Assembly: GCF_000176175.1 (NCBI RefSeq)
Contig: NZ_ACZP01000022.1
Location: 68 to 64,067 of the forward strand
DNA from: Vibrio furnissii CIP 102972
GTDB lineage: Bacteria > Pseudomonadota > Gammaproteobacteria > Enterobacterales > Vibrionaceae
Length of the DNA stretch: 64,000 nt
Direction of reading: 5' to 3'
The notes under the pieces were generated by a model. It ran no database searches and was not told where the DNA came from. It was given only the letters and a program-made list of their open reading frames with translations. Shown here piece by piece: positions 51,879 through 61,879 of this stretch (positions are counted from its first letter, which is position 1; each line of letters begins with the position of its first letter). Position numbers and translations under genes: made by a program.

Positions 51879-53534
51879 TTAATCTTGTCCTAAGGTTCGA
51901 TATTTCTCTCGTAAGTTATTACGAATGCTGATGGCGGTGAGGTTCAATGCCACAATCACCGTCACCAATAAGAAAGAGGTGGCATACACCAACGGCCGCG
52001 CGGCCTCAATGTTGGTGGTTTGAAACCCGACGTCATAGATGTGAAATCCCAAGTGCATGAACTTGCGCTCTAGGTGCACAAACGGAAACTCACCATCCAC
52101 TGGCAAGCTCGACGCCAGTTTCACCGCGCCCACCAGCATCAGCGGCGCCACTTCGCCAGCGGCGCGTGCAATCGCCAGAATTAATCCTGTAATCATAGCA
52201 GGACTCGCCATCGGCAGAACAATGCGCCAGATGGTTTCAAATTGGGTCGCTCCGAGCGCCAATGACCCATGACGAACGGATAGCGGAATGCGGGTTAACC
52301 CCTCTTCGGTCGCCACAATCACCACCGGCAACGTCAACACCGCCAGCGTTAATGCCGACCACAACAGGCCCGGCGTCCCAAACGTTGGAGCAGGCAAACG
52401 CTCGGCATAAAACAGGCTATCGATGGAGGCGCCGATGGTATAGACAAAAAAGCCCAAACCAAACACACCGTACACAATCGACGGCACCCCAGCGAGGTTG
52501 ATCACCGCCACCCGAATGATGCGAGTCAACGCGTTATCTTTGGCGTATTCATGCAAATACACAGCCGCCACAACGCCCAGCGGCATGACAATAATCGACA
52601 TGATCAGCACCAAAAACACGGTGCCAAAAATGGCGGGGAACACGCCCCCTTCGGAATTCGACTCGCGCGGGTCCTCCGACAAAAACGCCCATGCTTGTTT
52701 GCCCCACTGGCCAATTTTCTGCAGCACACTCATGTCGTTCGGAAACCAGTAATCCAAGATCTGGCTGAGCGGAATGCGCACCCTATCGCCTTTCATGTCT
52801 TGTGCAATCAGCGCCTGACGTTCCATCTGAGTACGCAGCAAATCGAGATGTTCTTCCGCTTTGGCCAATTGCTGTTCCAACTGACCTTTGCGCGCTTGGT
52901 ACAAGGCCAGATACGCCTCATCCAAACGATGATTCAATTCACGGCGGCGCTTCTCCAGCCGCAGTTTTTCAATACTGCTGCCGATCACTCGAATCTGTTC
53001 ATTGACCACCCGATCGATCTGCTCACGCAGCGCATTGGCTTGTTCAATCCCTTGCGCGAGCAAAATGTCCACGTGTTCACTGACATGACCGTTCACTTGT
53101 TCATAGCCAATCGGTTTGCCATAGAACTGACCATCGCGCGCGCGTTCAATGACCATCCAACCCTGGGGTTTGGTCGGCTCCGACAACTCGAGGCTAAGCA
53201 TCGAGACAAAATCCGCGCCATACAATTCCCGGTTGGCAACTTTGATGCTCAAGCGCTTTGCACTGCCTTTCGCTTCCACCGCATCAGGTAAATCTACGCC
53301 CATTTCGATGAGGTGACTCACGGGCACCGACTCGGTCGCATACAATCGCCCCACCAAGCGTTGGCCATGGTTGTCTTGCCATTGATACAGTGGCCCCGGC
53401 CAAAAATAGGTCAGTCCTTTCCAACCAATCAGCAGCAGCAGACCAAGCACGGAGATCAAACTGATACTGACCGCGCCGCCGGTTAACCATATCCAAGGGG
53501 CTCCGGACCGAACCCAATTCATTGTTTTCATCAC
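51879..53534 (-). CDS. pstA: Phosphate ABC transporter permease PstA, long form
   Basis: A 551-residue permease, against about 296 in E. coli. A first membrane segment (about 14-37) is followed by a large extracytoplasmic insert (about 40-270) with a coiled-coil-like stretch (about 165-225), and then the usual transport domain with five segments (about 300-540) containing the EAA loop. The long form is a known variety in Vibrio and Pseudomonas. It starts 10 bases after pstC. Confidence 0.95.
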   Translation of the reverse strand: MMKTMNWVRSGAPWIWLTGGAVSISLISVLGLLLLIGWKGLTYFWPGPLYQWQDNHGQRLVGRLYATESVPVSHLIEMGVDLPDAVEAKGSAKRLSIKVANRELYGADFVSMLSLELSEPTKPQGWMVIERARDGQFYGKPIGYEQVNGHVSEHVDILLAQGIEQANALREQIDRVVNEQIRVIGSSIEKLRLEKRRRELNHRLDEAYLALYQARKGQLEQQLAKAEEHLDLLRTQMERQALIAQDMKGDRVRIPLSQILDYWFPNDMSVLQKIGQWGKQAWAFLSEDPRESNSEGGVFPAIFGTVFLVLIMSIIVMPLGVVAAVYLHEYAKDNALTRIIRVAVINLAGVPSIVYGVFGLGFFVYTIGASIDSLFYAERLPAPTFGTPGLLWSALTLAVLTLPVVIVATEEGLTRIPLSVRHGSLALGATQFETIWRIVLPMASPAMITGLILAIARAAGEVAPLMLVGAVKLASSLPVDGEFPFVHLERKFMHLGFHIYDVGFQTTNIEAARPLVYATSFLLVTVIVALNLTAISIRNNLREKYRTLGQD

Positions 53535-53544
53535 AGACGCCCCA

Positions 53545-55746
53545 CTACAACGCCCGGTACTTGGCTCGCAGGCGCTGACGCACCCATTCAGCCAAGGAGT
53601 TCACGGCAAACGTGAAGATAAACAGCAGCAAAGCTGCCAAGAAAAGCAGACGGAAATGCGAGCTGCCCACTTCGGATTCCGGCAATTCCACCGCAATGGT
53701 CGCCGAAAGCGTGCGCATGCCTTCCAAAATGTTCCAATCGAGAATGGGGGTGTTCCCGGTCGCCATTAACACGATCATGGTTTCCCCAACCGCGCGGCCC
53801 AGCCCCATCATCACCGCCGAAAATATGCCCGGACTTGCGGTGAGGAGCACCACATGCGTCAAGGTCTGCCACGGCGTGGCGCCCAGCGCCAACGACCCAT
53901 CCGACAGGTGTTTAGGTACAGAGAAAATCGCATCTTCGGCAATGGTAAAAATGGTGGGGATCACCGCAAAGCCCATCGCAAAGCCGACCACCAACGCATT
54001 GCGCTGATCAAAATCGATACCGTGCTGCGCCAGATACACGCGCACATCGCCATGAAAGAGCCACTGCTCAATCTCAGCGCTGTAGGACAAAATGGTCACC
54101 GACAGCATCAGCAGCACCGGGATTAAAATCAACGCATGCCAGCCGCCAGCCATTTTACGTAACCACGCCTTGGGCAGCTGCGACCACAGCAGGCCAACGA
54201 CCATGGTCGACAACGGCAAACAGACCATTAGCGCGACAATTGAGGTCAGATGATTTTCCACCAACGGCGCAAACCACAAGCCCGCCAAAAAGCCGATGAT
54301 CACCGTCGGCAATGCTTCCATCAATTCAATGCTGGGTTTCACCACGCGGCGCATTTTCGGCGCCATAAAATAGGCCGTATAAATCGCGCCAAACACCGCC
54401 ACCGGCACCGCAAAGAGCATGGCGTAAAAGGCCGCTTTCAGCGTGCCAAAGGCAATTGGCACCAAACTGAACTTGGCTTCAAACTCGTCACTGGCCGATG
54501 TGGATTGCCACACGTACTGCGGCTCGGGGTAACTCTCGTACCACACCTTTTGCCACAACGATGAAAACGACACTTCCGGGTAGCCACTATCCACTTTCGC
54601 CACGCTGATGGTGCCGCGATCGTAGCTTGCCAAATAGCGCTCATTTTTGGACATCGCCGCCAGCACAGGCGCTTGTTGATACGCACGTTCAAAGATCACC
54701 AACTTTTCACTGGTGGTGTAATGACTTTGTACCGTGCCGTTGCGATAAAAACTGAAAAAGCCTTTGCGATAGGTATCGGGCAACAAAAACTGCACTTCGG
54801 AAGCGAGTTTAAAGTCACGAATCAGCGTCAAATGGCGCTCGCCCTGTTTGAGTACATCAAACCATTGCGTCACCAAACCATCACGATGTGTCACCAACAG
54901 TGAATAGGCGCCCGACAGCAAATAGATGTTCTGCACCGCGTGCTTTTGCTGACCTTGGCTGAGATCGACAATCTCGCGCACCTGATAGCGATCATGCACC
55001 CGTTGCGAAATCACCAGTTCAGAGCCACTGCGCAGATACAAGGTTTGACCGTCCGGCGTCAGCAGGATCTGGTCGAGCTGTTCAAACGGTGAGGGAAAAG
55101 TAAATTGCTGCGTCACGTGCGGCGCATCCAAGCTGACCCAATGCACCGACACCTGTTTGTCTGATTGATACACGGCGAAAAATGCGTGCGTATCGCCAAC
55201 CGCGACACTCAAGCGCGAAATGGTCAACGGACGTGAAATCAATGCCCATTGGGCGGGCAGCGGTAAGATCTCTAATTCCGGCGTAAAGGCGCGCCCTTTT
55301 GCGGTCACCGAGTAGGTAAATTGTGGGCGAGCGACATAGACATGATTGTCGGCATCGGTCGCCGCAAACCAACCACTGTCAGGCGGGGTTGTGGCGATGT
55401 GCACCGGCTCAAACGGCAACTGCTGGCTCCAACGCGGCAGGCTGCGCTCATGATTCAGCGCCCAAAACTCGGCTTTGCCGTGTTCGCCCACCACAAAAGC
55501 ATTTTCGCCATATTCATCAATCGCCAACATTTGCGGCGCGATCGTGGTGATCGGCTGGCTGGCAAAACCGGTCTCTAACTTGGCATCGGAAAACAGCGGG
55601 AAAACCACCATCGCCAAGTAGACAAAAATGAGGATCAAAGCGCCAAGCACACTCACACCACCGGCAGTCACTGCAAAACGAACAAGGCGATCTTTGATTA
55701 GTCGCTTGCGATCTCGTTCTTTCAATGAAAACTCGGCCTGTGCCAT
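53545..55746 (-). CDS. pstC: Phosphate ABC transporter permease PstC, long form
   Basis: A 733-residue permease, more than twice the E. coli length. One membrane segment (about 27-52) precedes a periplasmic region of about 360 residues with beta-propeller-like repeats (WALN.., GWFAATDADNHVYVA and similar), then the membrane transport domain (about 425-725). A Pho-box-like site lies at 55793-55810, 47 bases before the start, so this is the head of a PhoB-controlled operon. It is divergent from ppk1. Confidence 0.95.
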   Translation of the reverse strand: MAQAEFSLKERDRKRLIKDRLVRFAVTAGGVSVLGALILIFVYLAMVVFPLFSDAKLETGFASQPITTIAPQMLAIDEYGENAFVVGEHGKAEFWALNHERSLPRWSQQLPFEPVHIATTPPDSGWFAATDADNHVYVARPQFTYSVTAKGRAFTPELEILPLPAQWALISRPLTISRLSVAVGDTHAFFAVYQSDKQVSVHWVSLDAPHVTQQFTFPSPFEQLDQILLTPDGQTLYLRSGSELVISQRVHDRYQVREIVDLSQGQQKHAVQNIYLLSGAYSLLVTHRDGLVTQWFDVLKQGERHLTLIRDFKLASEVQFLLPDTYRKGFFSFYRNGTVQSHYTTSEKLVIFERAYQQAPVLAAMSKNERYLASYDRGTISVAKVDSGYPEVSFSSLWQKVWYESYPEPQYVWQSTSASDEFEAKFSLVPIAFGTLKAAFYAMLFAVPVAVFGAIYTAYFMAPKMRRVVKPSIELMEALPTVIIGFLAGLWFAPLVENHLTSIVALMVCLPLSTMVVGLLWSQLPKAWLRKMAGGWHALILIPVLLMLSVTILSYSAEIEQWLFHGDVRVYLAQHGIDFDQRNALVVGFAMGFAVIPTIFTIAEDAIFSVPKHLSDGSLALGATPWQTLTHVVLLTASPGIFSAVMMGLGRAVGETMIVLMATGNTPILDWNILEGMRTLSATIAVELPESEVGSSHFRLLFLAALLLFIFTFAVNSLAEWVRQRLRAKYRAL

Positions 55747-55792
55747 GAATCACTCTACCTTTTTAGTCCAAATAACATAATATTTCGAATAG

Positions 55793-55810
55793 GTGACAAT
55801 TATATTACAA
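55793..55810 (-). promoter_or_regulatory. Pho-box-like site before pstC
   Basis: On the minus strand TTGTAATATAATTGTCAC aligns with the Pho box CTGTCATAWAWCTGTCAC: the second half matches at 6 of 7 positions and the first at 5 of 7. It lies 47 bases upstream of the pstC start. Confidence 0.65.
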
Positions 55811-55858
55811 GTCACATTAAACAACTGAAAATAAAACAACTCTGCATACTAATCTGTT

Positions 55859-55876
55859 TTGCAATAAAAGTGTCAC
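55859..55876 (+). promoter_or_regulatory. Pho-box-like site before ppk1
   Basis: TTGCAATAAAAGTGTCAC matches the Pho box with AAAA spacing and 6 of 7 positions in the right half. It is 63 bases before the ppk1 start. A further GTCAC at 55914-55918 may be part of a second, weaker box. Confidence 0.55.
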
Positions 55877-55938
55877 ATTAAAACCCTAGTTTGCAGTGGT
55901 TCATAATTAAAATGTCACTAAACGTCGGAAGGTATGCC

Positions 55939-58053
55939 ATGAGCGCGGAAAAGTTGTACATCGATAAGGAATTGAGTTGGCTTTCGTTCAATGAGCGGGT
56001 TTTGCAAGAAGCCGCCGATAAGACCGTGCCACTGGTCGAACGGATTCGATTTCTGGGGATTTTTTCCAACAACCTCGATGAGTTTTACAAAGTCCGCTTT
56101 TCGGATGTCAAACGACGCATTTTGATTAACCGCGAGCGTGGCGGCAACGACAGCTCCAAACATTTGCTCACCCGTATGCAGAGCAAAGCGTTCAAGCTCA
56201 ATCAGGACTTTGACAACCTCTACGGGGAGATCATCCTCGAGATGGCGCGCCGCCGCATTTTTCTGGTCAACGAAACCCAATTGGATGAAGCGCAGCAACG
56301 CTGGATCGTCAAATACTTTCATAAGGAAGTGCTACCGCACATCACCCCACTGTTAATGAAAGATGACATCGACGTACTGCAATTTCTCAAAGACGAATAC
56401 GCTTACATCGCGGTTGATTTGAAAAAAGGCGACGATTCCCATTACGCGCTGATTGAGATCCCCACCGATCACCTGCCGCGCTTTGTGATGGTGCCTGAGC
56501 AAAAAGGCAAACGACGCAAAACCATCATTCTGCTCGACAACATCATTCGCCACTGCCTAGACGACATTTTCCGCGGCTTTTTCGACTATGACACGCTGGC
56601 CGGATATGCGATGAAGATGACCCGTGACGCGGAATATGACCTCAGCCATGAAGTCGAATACAGCCTGCTAGAACAGATGTCGGAAGGCTTGAGCCAGCGC
56701 CTGACGGCGATGCCGGTGCGCTTTGTCTATGAACACGACATGCCACAAGAGATGCTGCAATTCTTGTGCGAAAAACTCAAAATCTCCCACTACGACAGCT
56801 TGCTGCCGGGCGGTCGTTACCACAATTTCAAAGACTTCATCGGTTTTCCCAACGTCGGGCGCGAATATCTCGAAAACCGCCCCTTGCCGCCGATGAAATG
56901 TGCCGATTTTGAAGGCTTTCCCAACGCCTTTGATGCCATTCGCGCCCAAGACATTTTGCTGCACTACCCGTACCACAGCTTTGAGCACATCACCGAACTG
57001 GTGCGCCAAGCCGCCTTCGATCCCAAAGTAGTCAGCATCAAAATCAACATCTACCGCGTGGCGAAAGATTCACGTCTGATGAATTCGTTGGTCGATGCAG
57101 TGCACAACGGCAAACGCGTGGTGGTGGTGGTGGAGCTGCAAGCACGCTTTGACGAGGAAGCCAACATCGAATGGTCGCGCGTGCTCACCGAAGCAGGCGT
57201 GCACGTGGTCTTTGGGACACCCGGCATGAAGATTCACGCCAAACTATTGCTAATCACTCGCCGTGAAGCGGGCGAATTTATCCGCTACGCGCATATCGGC
57301 ACCGGCAACTTCCACGAAAAAACGGCGCGCATTTATACCGACTTTTCTCTGCTGACCGCAGACCGCGAACTGACCACCGAAGTGCGCAATGTGTTTGGCT
57401 ACATTGAGAACCCGTTCCGCCCGGTCAAATTCAATCACTTGATTGTGTCGCCACGCAACTCGCGCACCCAACTCTATCGCTTAATCGACACCGAAATCGC
57501 CAATGCCAAAGCCGGCAAAAAAGGCGCCATCACCCTCAAAGTGAATAACCTCGTCGACCGCGGCTTGGTGAATAAACTCTACGGCGCGAGCACCGCTGGC
57601 GTGCAAATCAAGATGATCATTCGCGGCATGTGTTCGCTGGTGCCGGGCATTGAAGGATTGAGCGACAACATTCGCATCATCAGTATCGTCGACCGCTTTC
57701 TGGAGCACCCGCGCGTCCTCATCACCCACAACGACGGCAATCCACAGGTCTACATCTCTTCGGCCGACTGGATGACGCGAAACATCGATCACCGCATTGA
57801 AGTCACCGCGCCCGTACGTGACGAACGTCTGAAACAGCGTATGATAGACATCATCAATCTGCAGTTTACCGATACGGTCAAAGCGCGCGTGATCGACAAA
57901 GAGATGAGTAACCGCTACGTCAAGCGCGGGAACCGCAAGAAAGTCCGTTCGCAACTCGCCATTTATGACTATCTTAAAAACGTAGAAAAACAAACGCGAA
58001 CTCGGAATAAGGGGCAAACAGACATCCATGAACCAACCCAACATAACTCGTGA
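55939..58053 (+). CDS. ppk1: Polyphosphate kinase 1
   Basis: Makes polyphosphate from ATP at the inner membrane. Start ATG 55939 (MSAEKLYIDKELSWLSFNERV) follows GGAAGGT and gives 704 residues. The phosphorylated His is in KIHAKLLLI and the second active-site block is HIGTGNFHEKTARIYTD; RVLITHNDG follows later. It overlaps ppx by 26 bases and shares its transcript. A Pho-box-like site is upstream. Confidence 0.98.
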   Translation: MSAEKLYIDKELSWLSFNERVLQEAADKTVPLVERIRFLGIFSNNLDEFYKVRFSDVKRRILINRERGGNDSSKHLLTRMQSKAFKLNQDFDNLYGEIILEMARRRIFLVNETQLDEAQQRWIVKYFHKEVLPHITPLLMKDDIDVLQFLKDEYAYIAVDLKKGDDSHYALIEIPTDHLPRFVMVPEQKGKRRKTIILLDNIIRHCLDDIFRGFFDYDTLAGYAMKMTRDAEYDLSHEVEYSLLEQMSEGLSQRLTAMPVRFVYEHDMPQEMLQFLCEKLKISHYDSLLPGGRYHNFKDFIGFPNVGREYLENRPLPPMKCADFEGFPNAFDAIRAQDILLHYPYHSFEHITELVRQAAFDPKVVSIKINIYRVAKDSRLMNSLVDAVHNGKRVVVVVELQARFDEEANIEWSRVLTEAGVHVVFGTPGMKIHAKLLLITRREAGEFIRYAHIGTGNFHEKTARIYTDFSLLTADRELTTEVRNVFGYIENPFRPVKFNHLIVSPRNSRTQLYRLIDTEIANAKAGKKGAITLKVNNLVDRGLVNKLYGASTAGVQIKMIIRGMCSLVPGIEGLSDNIRIISIVDRFLEHPRVLITHNDGNPQVYISSADWMTRNIDHRIEVTAPVRDERLKQRMIDIINLQFTDTVKARVIDKEMSNRYVKRGNRKKVRSQLAIYDYLKNVEKQTRTRNKGQTDIHEPTQHNS

Positions 58054-59542
58054 CAATGTTGCGCGTGAAATTGCGGCCATCGATTTAGGGTCCAACAGTT
58101 TTCACATGGTGGTGGCCAAGGTGGTGGATCAGGATTTACAACTGATCAGTCGCCATAAACAGCGCGTGCGCATGGCCTCGGGGCTCGATGCACAAAAGAA
58201 CCTCGATCACGCAGCCATTGAACGGGGGTTGGAGTGTTTGGCCATGTTTGCCGAACGCCTGCAAGGGTTTGAACCCGAGAACGTGCGCATCGCGGCCACG
58301 CACACACTGCGTCAGGCCAACAACGCGCATATTTTCATTCAACGCGCCCGAGAGGTGATGCCGTTTCCGATTGAAATCATTCCCGGCACTGAAGAAGCGC
58401 GCTTGATCTACTTGGGCGTGGCGCATACGCAGCCCCAAGCAGAATCGATGCTGGTGGTCGATATTGGCGGTGGCAGCACGGAAATGATCATCGGCAAAGG
58501 GTTTGAAGCGGAGCTGGTCAACAGCAAACAGATGGGCTGCGTGAGCTACACCGACCGCTACTTCGCCAACGGCAAACTGTCGAAAAAGAATTTTGCTCAT
58601 GCCATTCTCGCCGCCGAACAAAAGCTGGAATCCATCGCCAGCAAATACCGCAAACTGGGCTGGCAAACCGCGTTTGGCTCATCCGGCACCGTGAAGGCAA
58701 TTCACGAAGTGTTGGTTGGCCTGGGTCATGATGATGGCATCATCAATGCCGAACGACTGCAGAAACTCATCGACAAACTGTGCGAATGGGATTCGATTGA
58801 CGACATTCAACTCGCCGGACTCACCGACGATCGCAAACCGGTGTTTGCCGCTGGCGTGGCGATTTTGGCCGCGATTTTTAAAGATTTCAAAATCAAAGAG
58901 ATGTTCTTTTCCGACGGCGCCCTGCGTGAAGGCTTGCTGTACGAAATGGAAGAACGTTTCAAGTATTCCGATATTCGTCTGCGCACCACGGAAAATCTCG
59001 CCAGTAAACATCTGGTCGATCTCGAACACGCGGCCAAAGTGAAAGGCCATGCGCGTGAGTTTCTCGATCAAGTCGCCGATGAGCTGGGGCTGAAAAAGAA
59101 CAGCGAGCTGTTTGATCTGCTGGAATGGAGCGCGCTGCTACATGAAGTGGGCCTGAGCATCAGCTTGCAGGCATTTCATCGCCACTCGGCCTACATTCTG
59201 CGCCACACCAACATGCCCGGCTTTAACAGCGAACAGCAACTGGTATTGTCCACGCTGGCGCGCTTTCAGCGCAAGTCACTCAAGCTCAATGAAATGGCCG
59301 ATTTTTCGCTGTTTAAGAAAAAGCACATTATCGGCCTGATTCGTGTGCTGCGCTTGTCGATTCTGCTCAACAGCCAGCGCAATGATGATCCGCTACCGGA
59401 GCTAAGCCTTAGCGCGCACGATGATGAATGGAAACTCAAATGCGCCGATCACGAGTGGCTGGACAACAACAAGCTGCTGCATGCCGATTTGCTGACTGAG
59501 CAAGAATATTGGCGCAGTGTGGGCTGGCAACTGGATTTTTAA
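58028..59542 (+). CDS. ppx: Exopolyphosphatase
   Basis: Releases phosphate from the ends of polyphosphate. The 504-residue protein has the ASKHA motifs IDLGSNSFHMVV (about 18) and DIGGGSTEMIIG (about 145), and a helical C-terminal part. Its start lies inside the ppk1 3' end (26-base overlap), so translation is likely coupled. A terminator follows. Confidence 0.98.
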   Translation: MNQPNITRDNVAREIAAIDLGSNSFHMVVAKVVDQDLQLISRHKQRVRMASGLDAQKNLDHAAIERGLECLAMFAERLQGFEPENVRIAATHTLRQANNAHIFIQRAREVMPFPIEIIPGTEEARLIYLGVAHTQPQAESMLVVDIGGGSTEMIIGKGFEAELVNSKQMGCVSYTDRYFANGKLSKKNFAHAILAAEQKLESIASKYRKLGWQTAFGSSGTVKAIHEVLVGLGHDDGIINAERLQKLIDKLCEWDSIDDIQLAGLTDDRKPVFAAGVAILAAIFKDFKIKEMFFSDGALREGLLYEMEERFKYSDIRLRTTENLASKHLVDLEHAAKVKGHAREFLDQVADELGLKKNSELFDLLEWSALLHEVGLSISLQAFHRHSAYILRHTNMPGFNSEQQLVLSTLARFQRKSLKLNEMADFSLFKKKHIIGLIRVLRLSILLNSQRNDDPLPELSLSAHDDEWKLKCADHEWLDNNKLLHADLLTEQEYWRSVGWQLDF

Positions 59543-59576
59543 TGTCATCCGTTCAAATCAGCCAATCTGTTCAACA

Positions 59577-59608
59577 TGAAAAAGCCAGCGCGATGCTGGC
59601 TTTTTCAT
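59577..59608 (+). terminator. ppx / pstS convergent terminator
   Basis: GAAAAAGCCAGC and GCTGGCTTTTTC form a stem with T-runs on both strands, between the convergent ppx and pstS-like genes. It can serve both. Confidence 0.92.
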
Positions 59609-59609
59609 G

Positions 59610-60563
59610 TCATTCAATCCCAACCTTGGCAAGCTCTTCGCGAGCAAACTCGGGCGAGATCGGGAGATAACCATCTTTGGCCACCAACGATTGCCCTTGT
59701 TGGGAGAAGATAAAGCGAATGAATTCGCGCTCAATGGGCGTCAGCGGCCGTGTCGGGTGTTTGTTGACGTAGACATACAAATAACGCGACAGCGGGTACT
59801 TGCCCGACAGAATATTGGCATGACTCGGTTCGACATAGTCGGTGCCTCGGCGTGCAATGGGGATCAACTTCACACCCGAAACGCGATACCCGACGCCGGA
59901 ATAGCCTAGCGTGGTGATAGATGACGCCACCGATTGCACCACCGATGCCGACCCCGGTTGCTCGTTGACGTTGCGTTTGAAATCGCCGCCACACAGCGCA
60001 TTTTGTTTAAAGTAACCGTAAGTCCCGGACACCGAGTTGCGCCCAAAGAGTTGAATGCCCCGCCGCGCCCATTCATAGGGCAAACCAAGTTCCGCCCACG
60101 TGGTCACAGAGTGGTTCGCGCCACAGCGCAGCGTGGAAGAAAAAATGCTGTCGAGCTGAGTAAAGTTCAGCCCCTCAATCGGGTTGTCGCGATGGACAAA
60201 AATGCCAATCGCATCAATCGCGACGCGCAGCGCCGTCGGTTTATAGCCATGCGTGCGTTCAAACGCTTCAATTTCACGCGTGCGCATCGGGCGGCTCATC
60301 GGCCCAAACTGCGCGGTACCTTCGGCCAGCGCGGGAGGGGCGGTGGCCGAACCGGACGCTTGCACTTGGCCGTTGACGTTCGGATAAATCGATTTAAATT
60401 CTTCGACCCACAGCGTGGTCATGCCCGCCAGCGTGTCGGAACCCACCGAGAGCAAACTGCCCGCCACACCGGTGTGTTTGTGATACTCCGGTAGCTCATC
60501 GGCCTGCGCTTGCCAACACCAACCCAGCCACGCGGCAAGTACGAGGGTGACACGCCACTTCAT
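59610..60563 (-). CDS. pstS: Phosphate ABC transporter substrate-binding protein, PstS family
   Basis: A 317-residue periplasmic phosphate-binding protein. Signal peptide MKWRVTLVLAAWLGWCWQAQA ends at residue 21. The phosphate loops VGSDTLAGMT and GRNSVSGTYGYF are present. It overlaps the phoR end by 4 bases, so it belongs to phoB-phoR-pstS; the pstCAB genes are elsewhere in the window, beyond ppk1-ppx. An extra cysteine pair suggests a disulfide. Confidence 0.93.
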   Translation of the reverse strand: MKWRVTLVLAAWLGWCWQAQADELPEYHKHTGVAGSLLSVGSDTLAGMTTLWVEEFKSIYPNVNGQVQASGSATAPPALAEGTAQFGPMSRPMRTREIEAFERTHGYKPTALRVAIDAIGIFVHRDNPIEGLNFTQLDSIFSSTLRCGANHSVTTWAELGLPYEWARRGIQLFGRNSVSGTYGYFKQNALCGGDFKRNVNEQPGSASVVQSVASSITTLGYSGVGYRVSGVKLIPIARRGTDYVEPSHANILSGKYPLSRYLYVYVNKHPTRPLTPIEREFIRFIFSQQGQSLVAKDGYLPISPEFAREELAKVGIE

Positions 60564-61858
60564 TTCACCACCAGACGCTTAGGCAGCACAAACGAAAAGC
60601 GGCTCCCCACGCCCACGGTACTGTTAATCTCGAGATGCGAATCATGGTGGGACAAGGCGTGTTTCACAATCGCCAGCCCCAAGCCACTACCGCCGGTATC
60701 GCGCGAGCGCGCTTTATCGACGCGATAAAAACGTTCGGTAAGGCGATGCAAGTGCTGCGGCTCAATGCCATCCCCTTTGTCTGCCACTTCCAAACAAGCG
60801 CCCTGCGGCGTTTGGAACCAGCGCACGTTAATTTCTGCGCCCGGCGGCGTGTATTTGACCGCGTTATAGACCAAGTTGGAAATCGCACTGCGCAGTTGAT
60901 CTTCATCGGCCAGCACGCGCAGCTGCTTATCGATGTCAAATTTGAGTTGATGCTGATCGTCACCGCTAAGGCTCACCGCCTCTTTTTCCAACACTTCGAG
61001 CATGGCCGGTACATCGACCACATCTTCCAATTCATGCATCGGCGCCGCTTCAATCTTCGACAGCGTCAGCAGTTGATTGACCAAGCTGTTCATGCGGTTG
61101 AGCTGCTCGGTCATCACAACGTGCGCTTTACCCCACATCGGGCCCACCAGCATGTCCGGATCTTCGGTCATTTCCAGATAGCCTTGCAGCACCGTCATCG
61201 GTGTGCGCAGTTCGTGCGACACGTTAGCAAAGAAGTTACGGCGCATGCCTTCCAGCTGTTTCAGTTGGGTTACGTCGCGCACCACCATCAGGTGTTCGCC
61301 TTCGGTGTACGGCACAATACGCAATTCAAGGGAGCGCTCCACATTGAGCGGAGAACGCATCTCCAACGGCTCAGTGAAGTCATCTTTTTGCAGGTATTTG
61401 ATGAAATCCGGTGTGCGGATCAAGTTGGAAATCGGCTGCCCGGCGTCGTCCGGCCAACGAAACCCCAGCAGATGCTGCGCCAAGCGGTTGCACCACACGA
61501 TATTGCCTTCACCGCGAAACACCACCACCGCATCGGGCAGCGATTCCGCCCCGTTGCGAAAACGGCGAATCAGGTTGGTTAACTCTTTGCGCTTTTTGCG
61601 CTGACGCTGCTGCAAACGGTAAATGCCGTTAAACAGGTATTCCCAGTTGCCGGAACCCGACGGCGGTGTCAGTCGCTTTTCATCCCACAACCACGCCGAG
61701 AGGCGCATCTGGTTGTGCAGATGCCACACAAGCTGCAACGCCGTGGCCGCCAACAGCAACCACGGCATGTATCCAAATATCCACCCGACCACAATCCATG
61801 GCAGGTAAAAAAAAGCCAGCTCCCAGGCCAGCTTTTTCCAAGTTAACCGTTCAACCAT
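60560..61858 (-). CDS. phoR: Phosphate sensor histidine kinase PhoR
   Basis: A 432-residue inner-membrane kinase that phosphorylates PhoB when phosphate is low. Two close N-terminal membrane segments (about 8-45), a PAS-type domain (about 95-200), the phosphorylated His in ANVSHELRTPM (about 213), and the ATPase part with DKGDGIEP and GSGLGLAIVKHA are in order. It follows phoB after 21 bases. Confidence 0.97.
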   Translation of the reverse strand: MVERLTWKKLAWELAFFYLPWIVVGWIFGYMPWLLLAATALQLVWHLHNQMRLSAWLWDEKRLTPPSGSGNWEYLFNGIYRLQQRQRKKRKELTNLIRRFRNGAESLPDAVVVFRGEGNIVWCNRLAQHLLGFRWPDDAGQPISNLIRTPDFIKYLQKDDFTEPLEMRSPLNVERSLELRIVPYTEGEHLMVVRDVTQLKQLEGMRRNFFANVSHELRTPMTVLQGYLEMTEDPDMLVGPMWGKAHVVMTEQLNRMNSLVNQLLTLSKIEAAPMHELEDVVDVPAMLEVLEKEAVSLSGDDQHQLKFDIDKQLRVLADEDQLRSAISNLVYNAVKYTPPGAEINVRWFQTPQGACLEVADKGDGIEPQHLHRLTERFYRVDKARSRDTGGSGLGLAIVKHALSHHDSHLEINSTVGVGSRFSFVLPKRLVVK

Positions 61859-61879
61859 AATACTTCGCAGTGGATCCTC

